NCBI GenBank assembly: GCA_910586545.1
Contig: CAJUIQ010000011.1
Location: 1-53,673 of the forward strand
Reading direction: 5' to 3'
DNA: 53,673 nt
Origin: an uncultured Eubacteriales bacterium
GTDB lineage: Bacteria; Bacillota; Clostridia; Oscillospirales; CAG-272
Shown here: positions 1-9,276 of the stretch, piece after piece
Layout: each line of letters begins with the position of its first letter
How positions within the stretch are numbered: the stretch's first letter is position 1
The notes under the pieces: model-generated
What the model saw: only the letters and a program-made list of their open reading frames with translations
Databases searched by the model: none
Told to the model about the DNA's origin: nothing
Made by a program: the position numbers and the translations under genes

Positions 1-1417
1 GTGTTCCCGTTGCATCCCCTGCATTTGACGGACCTGCATATTCCTTATTATACTTCCCCACGGCTGTCTGCCCTGCTCCGGAAGAACGCACATAGTGTCC
101 AATGGCAGCGTCCCCGCTGCCGGATGTAGATGCAAAATTTCCTGTGGCAAAGGAAAATCCTCCTGCTGCGCTGCTGCATTGTCCCAGCGCAGTCGCTCCT
201 GCTCCTTCGGCTGTACATCCCATCACTCCCTGTATAGAACCGGGCGATGTTCCGTCCTTTATACTCGTTGTCATGTTGTTTAATTTGGATTTATCAGAAG
301 CACTCATAAGCCCTGCGGCGCTGGTAGTAGCCTCCGAATACGTTGTATTCGGAGAAGCAAACAATGGGGTATCCACTCCGTTAATGGTAAGGGTTCCAAT
401 TTGTTCCCCTTCCGTTTTGGAGGAACTGAAGGACACGCTGTCCGCGCTGTTCGCAATTCCCGCAAGCTTTTCCTTTTCCTCCGTTGTATAGTCGTTTGCG
501 GATAGTCCCTTGCCTGTTTCTTTGTTTACCTTGCCATCCAGCAAAACCGATACCAACGCCGTTGCAGGCGGCATAAAGTTGGTTTTGTTCATTTCCGTAG
601 TGTTTACCGTTATCCGCTCTCGCAGGCCGCACTCCGCCGCCCCCGCACCTGCCGCCGGCTTGTACCATACTACATATTCACGGGGTGTCTTTCTGTAGTC
701 AGCGGGCGCTGCAAAAAAGTATTCATGCTCTTCTCCATATTCTGTCTTATACAGGGGATACTCCTTCTCCCCGTGCTGCAGCACGATATGACAACTGCCC
801 ACCGGCGCGCTCTCGATTGCCTCCAGCACCGCCTTGTTTTCTTCCATGATTTCCGGATGGTCTCCGTAATATTCATCCGTCCACTGCAACACATACGTTG
901 TCGCCTTGCCAGGCAGCAGTGCTCGCACCTCTTCCGCCGCAATATTTGCTTTCTGCGCCGCCACCAACGCCGCTTCTCCCTTGAACTGCACATCTACGAT
1001 TGCTTCTGTCAGCGCAGAATATTCGTTGCTGGATTCAATAGCCTCATCGTCCTGGAGCACATCTTCCACAATGATCCCAAACTGAGGCGAGGACAATATA
1101 GTCGTATTTCCCCCTTCTATGGAGAGAATTCTTACCTCGCACAGCACCTCTCCCGGCACTGCCGTCTCGCCGGATGTAAAGGTGTGCACAACAGCGCCCC
1201 CCTCTACGCTGCATGCACTATAGCACGCAGTACCGTCCGGCTTTCTAAAATACATGGTAACAGTGCTTCCCGTCGGCACCTGATACGCCGCCCCTCTTTC
1301 TACCAGATGTATACATACCGTTCTGGAAAGAGCCTCTCCTGTACGAAATCCTGACAGCGTTTGCTGAATCCCTCCCTGCTGCACATCCAGGTTTATTTTG
1401 TATTTTATTTCTTCCAT
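1..1417 (-). CDS. phage-type fibre or baseplate protein, 3' end outside window
   Basis: An open frame runs without a stop from the ATG at 1417 to the left edge, giving 472 visible residues. The start follows a GGGAGGAAGG ribosome binding site. Residues about 1-130 resemble the N-terminal domain of phage baseplate upper proteins (BppU_N type): the start reads INLDVQQGG and a KPDGT motif follows. Later come tail-fibre phrases such as YTTEEKEKLAGIANSA and GLMSASDKSKLN. The last visible residues (about 405-472) are short repeats, for example ATALGQCSSAAGGFSFATGN, like the left-handed roll of YadA-type heads. This points to a trimeric receptor-binding fibre. It is the first gene on its strand after a host terminator, so structural phage genes are not upstream. 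It could be the edge of a prophage, a lysis and fibre module, or a domesticated adhesin. Family assignment rests on motif recognition only. Confidence 0.75.
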   Translation of the reverse strand, partial: MEEIKYKINLDVQQGGIQQTLSGFRTGEALSRTVCIHLVERGAAYQVPTGSTVTMYFRKPDGTACYSACSVEGGAVVHTFTSGETAVPGEVLCEVRILSIEGGNTTILSSPQFGIIVEDVLQDDEAIESSNEYSALTEAIVDVQFKGEAALVAAQKANIAAEEVRALLPGKATTYVLQWTDEYYGDHPEIMEENKAVLEAIESAPVGSCHIVLQHGEKEYPLYKTEYGEEHEYFFAAPADYRKTPREYVVWYKPAAGAGAAECGLRERITVNTTEMNKTNFMPPATALVSVLLDGKVNKETGKGLSANDYTTEEKEKLAGIANSADSVSFSSSKTEGEQIGTLTINGVDTPLFASPNTTYSEATTSAAGLMSASDKSKLNNMTTSIKDGTSPGSIQGVMGCTAEGAGATALGQCSSAAGGFSFATGNFASTSGSGDAAIGHYVRSSGAGQTAVGKYNKEYAGPSNAGDATGT

Positions 1418-1472
1418 GCCTTCCTCCCTGCCACCAACGCGGCAAAATAAATTTGCAGAAAAGCCTGGGCAT

Positions 1473-1515
1473 GCCCGTACCGGATCACGGGCCGCCATAT
1501 TGCAAGCGAATATGG
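1473..1515 (-). other. two inverted repeats in the leader of the fibre gene
   Basis: Two perfect short hairpins lie next to each other, 1473-1492 (stem GCCCGT) and 1495-1515 (stem CCATATT), between the tandem terminators and the fibre gene start. They match no riboswitch class that I recognise. The fibre reading frame happens to stay open through them, so they may instead be coding or a relic of inserted DNA. Confidence 0.35.
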
Positions 1516-1586
1516 CTGGCTCCCTGCGACACCTATTGTAGCCGATTTCGTAAAAGAATTCTCCCGCTGTAATGCCAAACAAAAAG

Positions 1587-1639
1587 CCCCCTATATAGGG
1601 GGATAAAAATAAAAAGAGAGGGGGTTACCCTCTCTTTTT
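1587..1639 (-). terminator. tandem terminators after the prsA-like gene
   Basis: The stem at 1611-1639 (AAAGAGAGGG paired with CCCTCTCTTT) begins at the stop codon of the lipoprotein gene and runs into T-rich DNA on the minus strand. A second 16-bp palindrome at 1587-1602 is followed by CTTTTTG. Together they should stop transcription of the pth-mfd operon before the fibre gene. Confidence 0.85.
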
Positions 1640-2750
1640 AAAATGTATAGTTAGGCGTTACCGTTCCAATGGAATATGCCGCAATAGCGTCTTCATCCAC
1701 TTCGATATCGTCAAAACGCTCTCGGAGAAACTTTCGAAAAACAGTATCTCCTACCGTATTTTCAAACGTATCAAAAAAATCTGCGTTGTCTTTATTTTTC
1801 CAGGCGCCCTCGTCCAACTCCAGTCTTTGAATAATACAAGTTCCGTATTCCCCTTCTACAACCGCCGTGTCCTGGAGTTCCATATCCGTCGCCTTCTGGA
1901 TCAGGTCATAATAAATCTGATCGTTATACGCAGTGCCCTTGCTAAAATAATATCCGTTTTTGTATGCCTTAAGCTCGGAATATGTCTCGTACAGTTCCGC
2001 AAAAGACTGGCCATTCTCCAGTCCTTCCCGCACCTTTTGAATGGACTCGTCCCGCTGGGCCTTTGTATCCGCGTCTAGTTCCTCCGTGACCGCCTGCCCT
2101 TTTTCATCCATAACATACTTTCCGCCACTGTCTGTTTTATACTGATATTTATTGTTAATGAATATCATCTGCAAATGCACGTAATTCTCTTGATAATACG
2201 CTTCCATCTGCGTATCATCAATGGGCGTTTGTCCATTTTCGCCATACAAATAATCATATACCTTTGTAGTTTTCGCATCGTCAATATAGATTTTTTCCAA
2301 AAGCTTCATGTTTATGCCATATTCCCCAAGCGTCTGATTCAACAAATTCCGATTCCCATCGGCATACTCTTTCAGGTAATCGGAAACGCGCTCCTGTATC
2401 TTCTCCTTTTCCGACGCGGAAATCACCAGTCCATACTCGTCAAACAGCTGCATACACACCAGGGTATACTGAATATTTTCCAAAATTACCGCGTCAAAAT
2501 ACTCTGCCGCGCTCTTTCCATCAATCAGCTCCCCGTTCCAGAAATCTTCTGTGTTTTTCACATCGTCATACCTGTACAAAAAATCCCCTTTATAAGTGCT
2601 GGCCCAGTAATGATATACATTTTCGCTGATGGAAACATCCCCAAGCGTCAGCACAGGCACGCTGGAATCCTTCCCGCAGCCCTGCAGACAGCAGGAGAAA
2701 AGCAGGAGCAAGCCCAACAGGGCGGCAGCGCTTTTATATCTTCTTTTCAT
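1638..2750 (-). CDS. SurA/PrsA-like foldase lipoprotein
   Basis: This 370-residue protein begins MKRRYKSAAALLGLLLLFSC and has a lipobox CLQGC, so it is probably exported and lipid-anchored outside the membrane. The N-terminal half is helical and resembles the SurA_N/trigger-factor-like domain. Residues about 215-330 resemble a diverged parvulin (PpiC) peptidyl-prolyl isomerase, with HLQMIFINN at the start, FAEL and NGYYFSKG in the middle and a CIIQRLEL end strand. It follows mfd by 56 bp on the same strand, an arrangement known in Clostridia. A longer reading from 2861 would overlap mfd and add 37 residues before a normal signal peptide, so the ATG at 2750 is preferred. Isomerase activity is uncertain because the domain is degenerate. 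Confidence 0.75.
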   Translation of the reverse strand: MKRRYKSAAALLGLLLLFSCCLQGCGKDSSVPVLTLGDVSISENVYHYWASTYKGDFLYRYDDVKNTEDFWNGELIDGKSAAEYFDAVILENIQYTLVCMQLFDEYGLVISASEKEKIQERVSDYLKEYADGNRNLLNQTLGEYGINMKLLEKIYIDDAKTTKVYDYLYGENGQTPIDDTQMEAYYQENYVHLQMIFINNKYQYKTDSGGKYVMDEKGQAVTEELDADTKAQRDESIQKVREGLENGQSFAELYETYSELKAYKNGYYFSKGTAYNDQIYYDLIQKATDMELQDTAVVEGEYGTCIIQRLELDEGAWKNKDNADFFDTFENTVGDTVFRKFLRERFDDIEVDEDAIAAYSIGTVTPNYTF

Positions 2751-2806
2751 GGAATCTACCCTTTCCGCGGACGGATCCGCTTTTTTATTGTAGCAAACAA
2801 AAACGA

Positions 2807-5800
2807 TTATTCCAGCGCGTCTTTCGGAAGAAACTGTATATATTCCGTTAACAAATCGCACAAGAAGTCCACCGTCTGCACGCCCCGCGGCTTTTTGACC
2901 GTAATAGCCGGCAGTGCGCCGATGGTCATGCGAATCGCTCCCGGATATTTACCGGAAAGCTTCTGTACCGCTGTAAGATCTGGGCTTTTTCCGCAAAGAA
3001 GCAGTTCTCTGTCCCGCTCCTCAATTTTCTCCATCTCCGCCTGGATACCAAGTCCGCGCAAAAGGGCAATACGGCACAGCATCATCGCACTTCTGGGCGG
3101 ATCCCCGAACCGGTCGCACAGTTCATCAATCATATCGGAAAAATCTTCCTCACACTGGATTCTGGCAATCTTTCTGTACATTTCCATACGCTGAGAGGGA
3201 TCCCGAATATAGCTTTTGGGAAGGTATGCATCGGCACGTACGCTGACGGCACATTCCGCCCGCACCTTTTTCTCTTCTCCTTTTTCTTCCAATACCGCTT
3301 CTTCCAGAAGCTTGATATACATATCGTATCCTACTGCTTCCATATGGCCATGTTGCTGCTCACCCAGCAAATTGCCGGCTCCCCGAATTTCCAGGTCCCG
3401 CAAAGCGATTTTAAAGCCCGCGCCAAAAGCCGCATACTCCCGGATCGCCTGCAGCCGTTTGTCCGCAATCTCCGAAAGCTGCTTCATTTTAGGATAGGTA
3501 AAATATGCATATGCCCGGCGGCTGGAGCGTCCCACCCGGCCTCGAATCTGATGGAGTTGGGACAGGCCGAAGCGATCTGCGTTTTCAATAATTAGGGTAT
3601 TGGCGTTGGGAATGTCCACACCTGTTTCGATAATCGTGGTACAAACCAGCACGTCGATTTCTCCCTGAACCAGTCCTTCCCATACCTCTTCCAGCTCGTC
3701 CCGTTCCATACGGCCATGGGCCACCGCACACCGCGCCTCCGGAATTGCCTGGCCAATTTTTCCGATAATGGTATATAAATACTCCACATTGTTGTTCAAG
3801 TAAAACACCTGTCCGCCCCGACGCAGCTCACGGCGAATGGCCTCATATAAGATTCCGTCCTCGTGCTCCATCACATAGGTCTGTACAGGAGAACGCATCC
3901 CGGGCACATCGTCCAGCACACTCATATCCAGAATGCCTCCCATCGCCATATTCAGTGTACGAGGGATAGGCGTTGCAGTCAGGGTAAGCATATCCGCACC
4001 GATGGCGGCCTCCTTCAACTTTTCCTTCTGTGCCACACCGAAGCGCTGCTCTTCATCTACAATGACAAGTCCTAACTTCTTAAATTCGATATCCTGGGAA
4101 ATCAGCCGGTGCGTGCCGATAATGATATCCGTTTCTCCCCGGCGCAGCCGACGCAGGGACGCTGTCTGCTGCGCCTTTGTCCGGAACCGGGACAGCATAT
4201 CCACAGTAACCGGGAACCCGCGGAATCGGCTGAGAGCCGTTTGATAATGCTGGTAAGCCAAAATCGTAGTGGGAACCAAAATGGCCACCTGACATCCGCC
4301 GGACACTGCCTTAAAGGCCGCACGCAGGGCTACTTCCGTTTTTCCATATCCTACATCCCCGCACACAATTCGGTCCATGGGATAATCTGCTTCCATATCC
4401 CGCTTTATATCCGTGATGGCGGTAAGCTGGCTATCCGTCTCCTCATAGGGAAAGGCGGCGGCAAACTGCCGGCCCATATCGTCCTCCGGCGGAAAAGCGA
4501 TCCGTTTTGCCCGTCGACGGCGCGCATACAATTCGATTAGCTCCTTGGCCATTTCTTTGGCGGAAGCGCTGGCACGGCTTTTGGCTCTTGTCCAATCTGC
4601 GCCCCCCATTTTGGAAAGACGCACCGCGCCCCCTTCGGCAGCCGCGCCGATATATTTGGACAGCAATTCCAGCTGGTCCACAGGCAAAAACAGCTGATCT
4701 GTGCCGGCATATTTAATCTTTACATAGTCTCGGGACATACCGTCTACTGTCAGATTTTCAATTCCCTCAAACAAGCCGATTCCATATGCCTCATGAACTA
4801 CATAGTCTCCCTCGGTCAAATCACTATAGGAAAGGATTGCTTCCCGGTTCTTTTGGGGCACGGATTTCTTGCGCCGTCTTCTGCCGGCAGTCGTTCCCGG
4901 AATTCCAGAATAATTGAGAAAGGCAAACCGCTCTCCCGTCAGTTCAAATCCCGCGCCGCCGTCTCCGTACAATACGGCTATAGGGCGGCGCGCTCCGTCG
5001 CCTTCAAAGAAAGCAAGTTCCCCGTCACATAGGGCGGCGGTATACCCTTCTCCCATAAGCATATCCGCAATATTTCTGCCTTCCGCCTCATTGGCGCACA
5101 ATACCGCTGTACGATATTTCCCCTGCACAAACTGCGCTAGGTCCTCTAAAAGCAAAGCTGTATTCCCGCCATACGCAGGGATATGTCTGGTCACAAAATG
5201 AAATTCCGCCGCCGGAGCAAGTCCCGGATGACTGCGGGCAAAGGGATCCACCAATATACTTGGCAAAACCTCTAGAGCTTTTTCCATCCTTGCCCACGGA
5301 TGAATATAGGTTCCCCGCACCTTATGATATAGTTCTCCTGCGTCAACCAACTCCTCCAGGGACTGCATGGTAAGCATCTCCGCCGCCTGGGCCTGCTGCT
5401 GAACGGCAGAGGCATCGCACAGCACTGCCAAGCCGTCGTAATAGTCTAAAAAGCAAGACGCATCAGGGTAAATCAAAGGAATATACTTATCCGCAAAGCT
5501 GATATCCGCTTCATTCTTTAAAGCGGCAAGCTCTCCCCGCAAAATATCTGCGGCACGAGTATTCTCTGTGCCCTGCAATTTTTTAAGCTGCTTTTCACAG
5601 GCGGCACGGATCCGTTCCCGTCCTTGATCGTCTACAACAATTTCCCCGGCGGGAGGAATTCGGAGCGGCTCGCGGATAGACGCGGTAAACCGCTGGGTAG
5701 CAGGATCAAAATTGCCCATACGGTCAATTTCATCTCCAAACAATTCGATTCGGATGGGCGCCTCCGCAGGTGGGTACACATCGATAATCCCGCCCCGCAT

Positions 5801-6352
5801 GGCAAACTGGCCGGGGCCTTCCACCAGTTCCACTCGGGTATATCCGCCGCCCACTAAAATTTCCGCCAAGCGGTCCGTATCCAGGGGACGATCCATATCT
5901 ACCGTATAGGTAAGATGGATCAGGTCTTCCGGAGGGACCGTAGTTTGCAATACCGATTCCACCGTAGCGCAAATTACCATAGGTTCCTCGGTAAACAAAA
6001 GGGCGGACAGCACAAGAAGCCTCCTGTGCTCATAGTCACGAGAGGCGGTGGTATTGTGGAACTGGTAATCCCGTACGGGAAAATGATACGCAGGTACGCC
6101 TATATCAGACAGGCGCAACGCCTCATCCGCGGCGGCCCGGTCGCTGGAATACAAAAGGAGTACCCGACGGGACGCGGCTGTCTCGTCAAAGGTGAGAGCC
6201 GTGAGAAATAACGGGGAAGCCCCCTCGCACAGTCCATTGACACAAATCGGCCGCTGCACCGCCCGACGGCGGGATGCGGCGAGCGCATCGGCAAGAGCCG
6301 TATATTCCCTGCAAGCACGCATAGCGCTTAGCAGCAATGTTGGATTATTCAT
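2807..6352 (-). CDS. mfd: transcription-repair coupling factor Mfd
   Basis: This is a full-length 1181-residue Mfd, the ATP-driven translocase that removes RNA polymerase stalled at DNA damage and recruits UvrA. The N-terminal UvrB-like module includes GQFAMRGGIIDVYPP. The RNA polymerase interacting (CarD-like) domain includes EGDYVVHEAYGIGLFEGI near residue 510. The RecG-like helicase core has Walker A GDVGYGKTE near residue 668, DEEQ near 767, and a RQIRGRVGR-like motif read as HQIRGRVGRS near 925. The C-terminal TRCF domain is present. The ATG overlaps the end of pth by 8 bp (ATGAATAA), showing translational coupling. A GGAG ribosome binding site lies 11 bp upstream inside pth. Confidence 0.97.
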   Translation of the reverse strand: MNNPTLLLSAMRACREYTALADALAASRRRAVQRPICVNGLCEGASPLFLTALTFDETAASRRVLLLYSSDRAAADEALRLSDIGVPAYHFPVRDYQFHNTTASRDYEHRRLLVLSALLFTEEPMVICATVESVLQTTVPPEDLIHLTYTVDMDRPLDTDRLAEILVGGGYTRVELVEGPGQFAMRGGIIDVYPPAEAPIRIELFGDEIDRMGNFDPATQRFTASIREPLRIPPAGEIVVDDQGRERIRAACEKQLKKLQGTENTRAADILRGELAALKNEADISFADKYIPLIYPDASCFLDYYDGLAVLCDASAVQQQAQAAEMLTMQSLEELVDAGELYHKVRGTYIHPWARMEKALEVLPSILVDPFARSHPGLAPAAEFHFVTRHIPAYGGNTALLLEDLAQFVQGKYRTAVLCANEAEGRNIADMLMGEGYTAALCDGELAFFEGDGARRPIAVLYGDGGAGFELTGERFAFLNYSGIPGTTAGRRRRKKSVPQKNREAILSYSDLTEGDYVVHEAYGIGLFEGIENLTVDGMSRDYVKIKYAGTDQLFLPVDQLELLSKYIGAAAEGGAVRLSKMGGADWTRAKSRASASAKEMAKELIELYARRRRAKRIAFPPEDDMGRQFAAAFPYEETDSQLTAITDIKRDMEADYPMDRIVCGDVGYGKTEVALRAAFKAVSGGCQVAILVPTTILAYQHYQTALSRFRGFPVTVDMLSRFRTKAQQTASLRRLRRGETDIIIGTHRLISQDIEFKKLGLVIVDEEQRFGVAQKEKLKEAAIGADMLTLTATPIPRTLNMAMGGILDMSVLDDVPGMRSPVQTYVMEHEDGILYEAIRRELRRGGQVFYLNNNVEYLYTIIGKIGQAIPEARCAVAHGRMERDELEEVWEGLVQGEIDVLVCTTIIETGVDIPNANTLIIENADRFGLSQLHQIRGRVGRSSRRAYAYFTYPKMKQLSEIADKRLQAIREYAAFGAGFKIALRDLEIRGAGNLLGEQQHGHMEAVGYDMYIKLLEEAVLEEKGEEKKVRAECAVSVRADAYLPKSYIRDPSQRMEMYRKIARIQCEEDFSDMIDELCDRFGDPPRSAMMLCRIALLRGLGIQAEMEKIEERDRELLLCGKSPDLTAVQKLSGKYPGAIRMTIGALPAITVKKPRGVQTVDFLCDLLTEYIQFLPKDALE

Positions 6353-7019
6353 GTGTATCTTGCTCCGATTTTCTCTTTTTATCGGCGGCGGGCTTCATGC
6401 CGTTGAACCGGCCCATAGCCTCGTCTGTCTTTCCGTCCATGATCAACGCGGCGGCGTCATAACATGCCTCGAAGCACGGGGCCATTTGCTCCAGATCGGT
6501 TTCACTGAATTTCCCCAGTACCCAGCTTATCAAATCACCCTGCTTTTTCTCCCCTACGCCAATGCGGATACGGGGAAAAGCGTCGGCGCCCAGATGATAA
6601 ATAATATCTTTCAATCCGTTATGTCCGCCGTCCGTGCCGCCCGCGCGGATCCGCATCCGTCCCGGCGGCAGATAAATGTCGTCTACCAAAACAATAATAT
6701 TCTCCGGCGGAATTTTATAGAAGGCTGCCGCCTCTCCCACTGCCTGACCGGACTGATTCATGTAGGTTTGAGGCTTCATCAGCAGCACACGGTGACCACC
6801 CACCTCGACAGCCGCATTCATAGAATGAAACCGGACCCGGGAGCACTCCGCTCCCACTCGTCTGGCGATGTGATCCGCAGCAATAAAGCCGGCGTTATGC
6901 CGGGTGCGGATATATTCCTCGCCGGGATTTCCAAGCCCCACAATCAAATGGGTAGGCGGTCCGGCCGGTTCTTTTTTATCTCCCGCGATTTTTTTAAAAA
7001 GTTCAAATATATCTGCCAC
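6345..7019 (-). CDS. pth: peptidyl-tRNA hydrolase
   Basis: This 224-residue protein hydrolyses peptidyl-tRNA released from stalled ribosomes. The family signature LIVGLGNPG is followed by TRHNAGF, which contains the catalytic histidine. MKPQTYMNQSG and VDDIYLPPGRMRIR, GGTDGGHNGLK and RIRIGVG are all present. It starts at GTG (7019) with AAAGGA 8 bp upstream. About 20 residues precede the usual family start, and there is a charged tail of about 15 residues, so it is slightly longer than the usual 185-200 residues. It is the first gene of the pth-mfd-prsA-like operon, a common order in Bacillota. Confidence 0.95.
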   Translation of the reverse strand: MADIFELFKKIAGDKKEPAGPPTHLIVGLGNPGEEYIRTRHNAGFIAADHIARRVGAECSRVRFHSMNAAVEVGGHRVLLMKPQTYMNQSGQAVGEAAAFYKIPPENIIVLVDDIYLPPGRMRIRAGGTDGGHNGLKDIIYHLGADAFPRIRIGVGEKKQGDLISWVLGKFSETDLEQMAPCFEACYDAAALIMDGKTDEAMGRFNGMKPAADKKRKSEQDTHE

Positions 7020-7111
7020 GATCCGATTCCTTTCTGCTCTGTCTTTTATACACGCGCAACAAGCCCGCCTCGAAAGCCGCGGCGGGTACCTATATTTTCT
7101 ATTAGAGTAAT

Positions 7112-7140
7112 ATTGTACATGAATGCGGGTGTTTTTGCAA
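7112..7140 (-). promoter_or_regulatory. promoter of the pth-mfd operon
   Basis: On the minus strand TTGCAA (7140-7135) and TACAAT (7117-7112) are separated by 17 bp, about 90 bp upstream of the pth start. Confidence 0.7.
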
Positions 7141-7191
7141 TGGATTTTTGAAAGAAACTATAAAATTTCGGGATTGTTTACATATTTCTTA

Positions 7192-7220
7192 TTGTAATTT
7201 CTGCGGGCAGGGGCTATAAT
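7192..7220 (+). promoter_or_regulatory. promoter of the sortase operon
   Basis: TTGTAA (7192-7197) and a perfect TATAAT (7215-7220) are 17 bp apart, 55 bp upstream of the sortase start. It is back to back with the pth promoter, so the two operons diverge from this 240-bp region. Confidence 0.75.
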
Positions 7221-7274
7221 CAAAGAGTAGAAATTTACCTTAAAATAAATTATAAGTGAATGAAAGGAGCAGCT

Positions 7275-8399
7275 ATGTCTAAAAATAAAAAGAAAAGAAC
7301 GGCGCCCTCCCAGGATGAACCGATCCTGGAAGCTGTTCCTAAAACAGTTTCGGCAGACGATCCCGCGATGACGCCGGCGCCAAACGTGGATATTCCACAC
7401 AGCAAAGACTTTACGCAGGAGGATTTTATCCAGTCTGTAGATACGCTCACAACGCAGGATATTATGAAAAAAAAGGCCGCAATGCAGAACGCAGAAAATC
7501 TGCCTCAAAAAAGAAAAAGAAGCAAGGCGGCAAATTTCTTGCAGCTGGCGCTTCTTGGAATATTCGGCTCCATTCTTGTAGTAAGCCTGATTATGCTGGG
7601 ACAAAATATTTGGGGTAAAATCGAGGGGGGCAAAATATACGACGAAGCCTCGAATCAGTTCAATTTATTTATCCCTGGACAGACGAATACTGCCGGCGCA
7701 TATCCCTGGAACAATACGCTGTCCTGCCTTTCCGGTGACGCAGCCTTACAGTCTCTTTTTGACAGAATTAACTCCGGAAGAGGAGACGGCGGCGCGGCAA
7801 ACATATCCGGATACGATCAGCAGCTGGAGCAGATGCGCGCCAGTTTGACCTCCCTGCGAGAGATTAACAGCGACGTATTTGGATGGATCTATGTAGAAAA
7901 TACAAAAATCAATTATCCTATTTTGCGTGGTACAGACAATGACTATTATCTGAACCACTCCTACAATCACAACTATTTGCCTATCGGATCTATTTTCCTG
8001 GATGCGGCTACTAAGGATCCTATTACCGATAACTTTAACGCAGTGCTTTATGGGCACAATGTTGCGGCAGGATCTATGATGTTCCACGATGTAACCAAAT
8101 TTTTGAACGCAGATACGTTCTACAACTCGAAAATCTATATCTATACAATGGAAGGTGTATATATTTATCAGCCGGTGTCCATTTATCAAACTACATCCGA
8201 CTATCAGTATTTCCGTACGGAATTTGGGACAGAGGCTTCCTTCCTGGAGTTTGCCAGCGAAGTGGTGTCCAACTCCAAATTTCCCTCCGACGCCACCTTT
8301 GCAGCAGGAGATACCATGATCACTTTCTCTACTTGTACCAATGGCGCGCCGGATGGCAGATATGCCCTTCACGCCAAACTTGTGGAGACCGTCAGCTAA
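7275..8399 (+). CDS. srtB: class B sortase
   Basis: This 374-residue membrane transpeptidase would attach proteins to the cell wall. A charged, low-complexity cytoplasmic stretch (1-85) is followed by one membrane segment at about 88-109 and an extracellular sortase domain from about residue 195. The catalytic residues are visible: His261 in VLYGHN, Cys354 in TFSTCTNG and Arg362 in DGRYALHA. The GWIYVENTKINYPIL start of the domain is typical of class B. The ATG at 7275 is chosen over one at 7260 because AAAGGAG lies 5 bp upstream of it. The cytoplasmic extension is longer than in classical SrtB. No substrate with a clear sorting motif is encoded nearby. Confidence 0.9.
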   Translation: MSKNKKKRTAPSQDEPILEAVPKTVSADDPAMTPAPNVDIPHSKDFTQEDFIQSVDTLTTQDIMKKKAAMQNAENLPQKRKRSKAANFLQLALLGIFGSILVVSLIMLGQNIWGKIEGGKIYDEASNQFNLFIPGQTNTAGAYPWNNTLSCLSGDAALQSLFDRINSGRGDGGAANISGYDQQLEQMRASLTSLREINSDVFGWIYVENTKINYPILRGTDNDYYLNHSYNHNYLPIGSIFLDAATKDPITDNFNAVLYGHNVAAGSMMFHDVTKFLNADTFYNSKIYIYTMEGVYIYQPVSIYQTTSDYQYFRTEFGTEASFLEFASEVVSNSKFPSDATFAAGDTMITFSTCTNGAPDGRYALHAKLVETVS

Positions 8400-9250
8400 T
8401 GGTGGGAGAATTTGCGCATCTGCTCTGCCCTTTGTGCGGCACGCCTCTCACAAAAGACGGTACAAGCCTGTACTGCAAGGGAGAACGCAGACATTGTTAT
8501 GATATCGCCGCGGCTGGGTATGTAAATCTGCTGCCTCCGGGAAAGAAAAACAACGCGAAAGCCGGAGACGACAAAGAGATGCTCCGCTGCCGCAGCCGAT
8601 TTCTTGCGGGAAGATGGTACGATCCCATTGCAAAGACGGCAGCCAGACTGGGAAGAGACGCAGCAGGCAACAAAGAAATTTTCTTTACAGACGCAGGCTG
8701 CGGCGAAGGATACCACACCTGCCAAATCGCCCGTCGGCTGCAAAAGAGCGGCCCTCCGTGTGCGGGAATCGGCATTGACGCGGCGAAAAGCGGCGCGGCG
8801 GCAGGCGCAAAGCTTGCTAAAACGATGGGACTGTCCAACGTACAATTTATCGCCGGCAATATTTTCGCTATCCCTTTGCAGAATCAAAGTACAGATATTG
8901 TATATAGTATTTTTGCACCCATTCCGGGGGAGGAGGCCATGCGGATTTTAAAGAGGGACGGCGCGCTGATTGTAGCATCCGCCGGGCGGGAACACCTGTG
9001 GGAAATGCGCTGCCTACTATATGGGCAGCCGCGTGTAGGAGAGGGTGTAAAAATGCCCGCAGGTTTTACTGTGGCGCACAAAGAGACGCTCTCCTATCAG
9101 ATACACCTGCCGGATCAGGACATGCTCTCCTGTCTGTTTACGATGACTCCTTTTTACTATCGCTGTCCCAAAGAGGGTCGGCAGCGACTGCTGGCCAGTG
9201 ACTGCCTGACTGTCAAAGTGGAAGTGGATTTCACTGTACTGACCTTATAG
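8399..9250 (+). CDS. rlmA: RlmA-type 23S rRNA (guanine-N1)-methyltransferase
   Basis: This 283-residue SAM-dependent methyltransferase has an N-terminal zinc site (Cys10, Cys13, Cys26, then His32/Cys33: CPLCG, YCKG, HCYD). It continues with the family signature GYVNLLPP and GDDKEMLRCRSRFL. The SAM-binding motif DAGCGEGYHT is near residue 110. The family methylates G745 or G748 in helix 35 of 23S rRNA; the G748 enzyme is linked with tylosin resistance, but which base is modified here cannot be told. The ATG overlaps the sortase stop (TAATG), so translation is coupled. Confidence 0.85.
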   Translation: MVGEFAHLLCPLCGTPLTKDGTSLYCKGERRHCYDIAAAGYVNLLPPGKKNNAKAGDDKEMLRCRSRFLAGRWYDPIAKTAARLGRDAAGNKEIFFTDAGCGEGYHTCQIARRLQKSGPPCAGIGIDAAKSGAAAGAKLAKTMGLSNVQFIAGNIFAIPLQNQSTDIVYSIFAPIPGEEAMRILKRDGALIVASAGREHLWEMRCLLYGQPRVGEGVKMPAGFTVAHKETLSYQIHLPDQDMLSCLFTMTPFYYRCPKEGRQRLLASDCLTVKVEVDFTVLTL

Positions 9251-9276
9251 AATGATTTTCTCATGATGGAGCGATT

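Noticed and set aside
1473..1515. Riboswitch upstream of the fibre gene
   Set aside because: The hairpins do not match the conserved cores of GEMM, ZTP, guanidine-II or other classes I know.
2175..3194. Plus-strand open frame of 339 codons
   Set aside because: It is antisense to the end of mfd and to the lipoprotein gene, has no recognisable motifs and no ribosome binding site.
6192..7151. Plus-strand open frame of 319 codons across pth
   Set aside because: Antisense to pth and mfd; composition is a mirror of the real genes.
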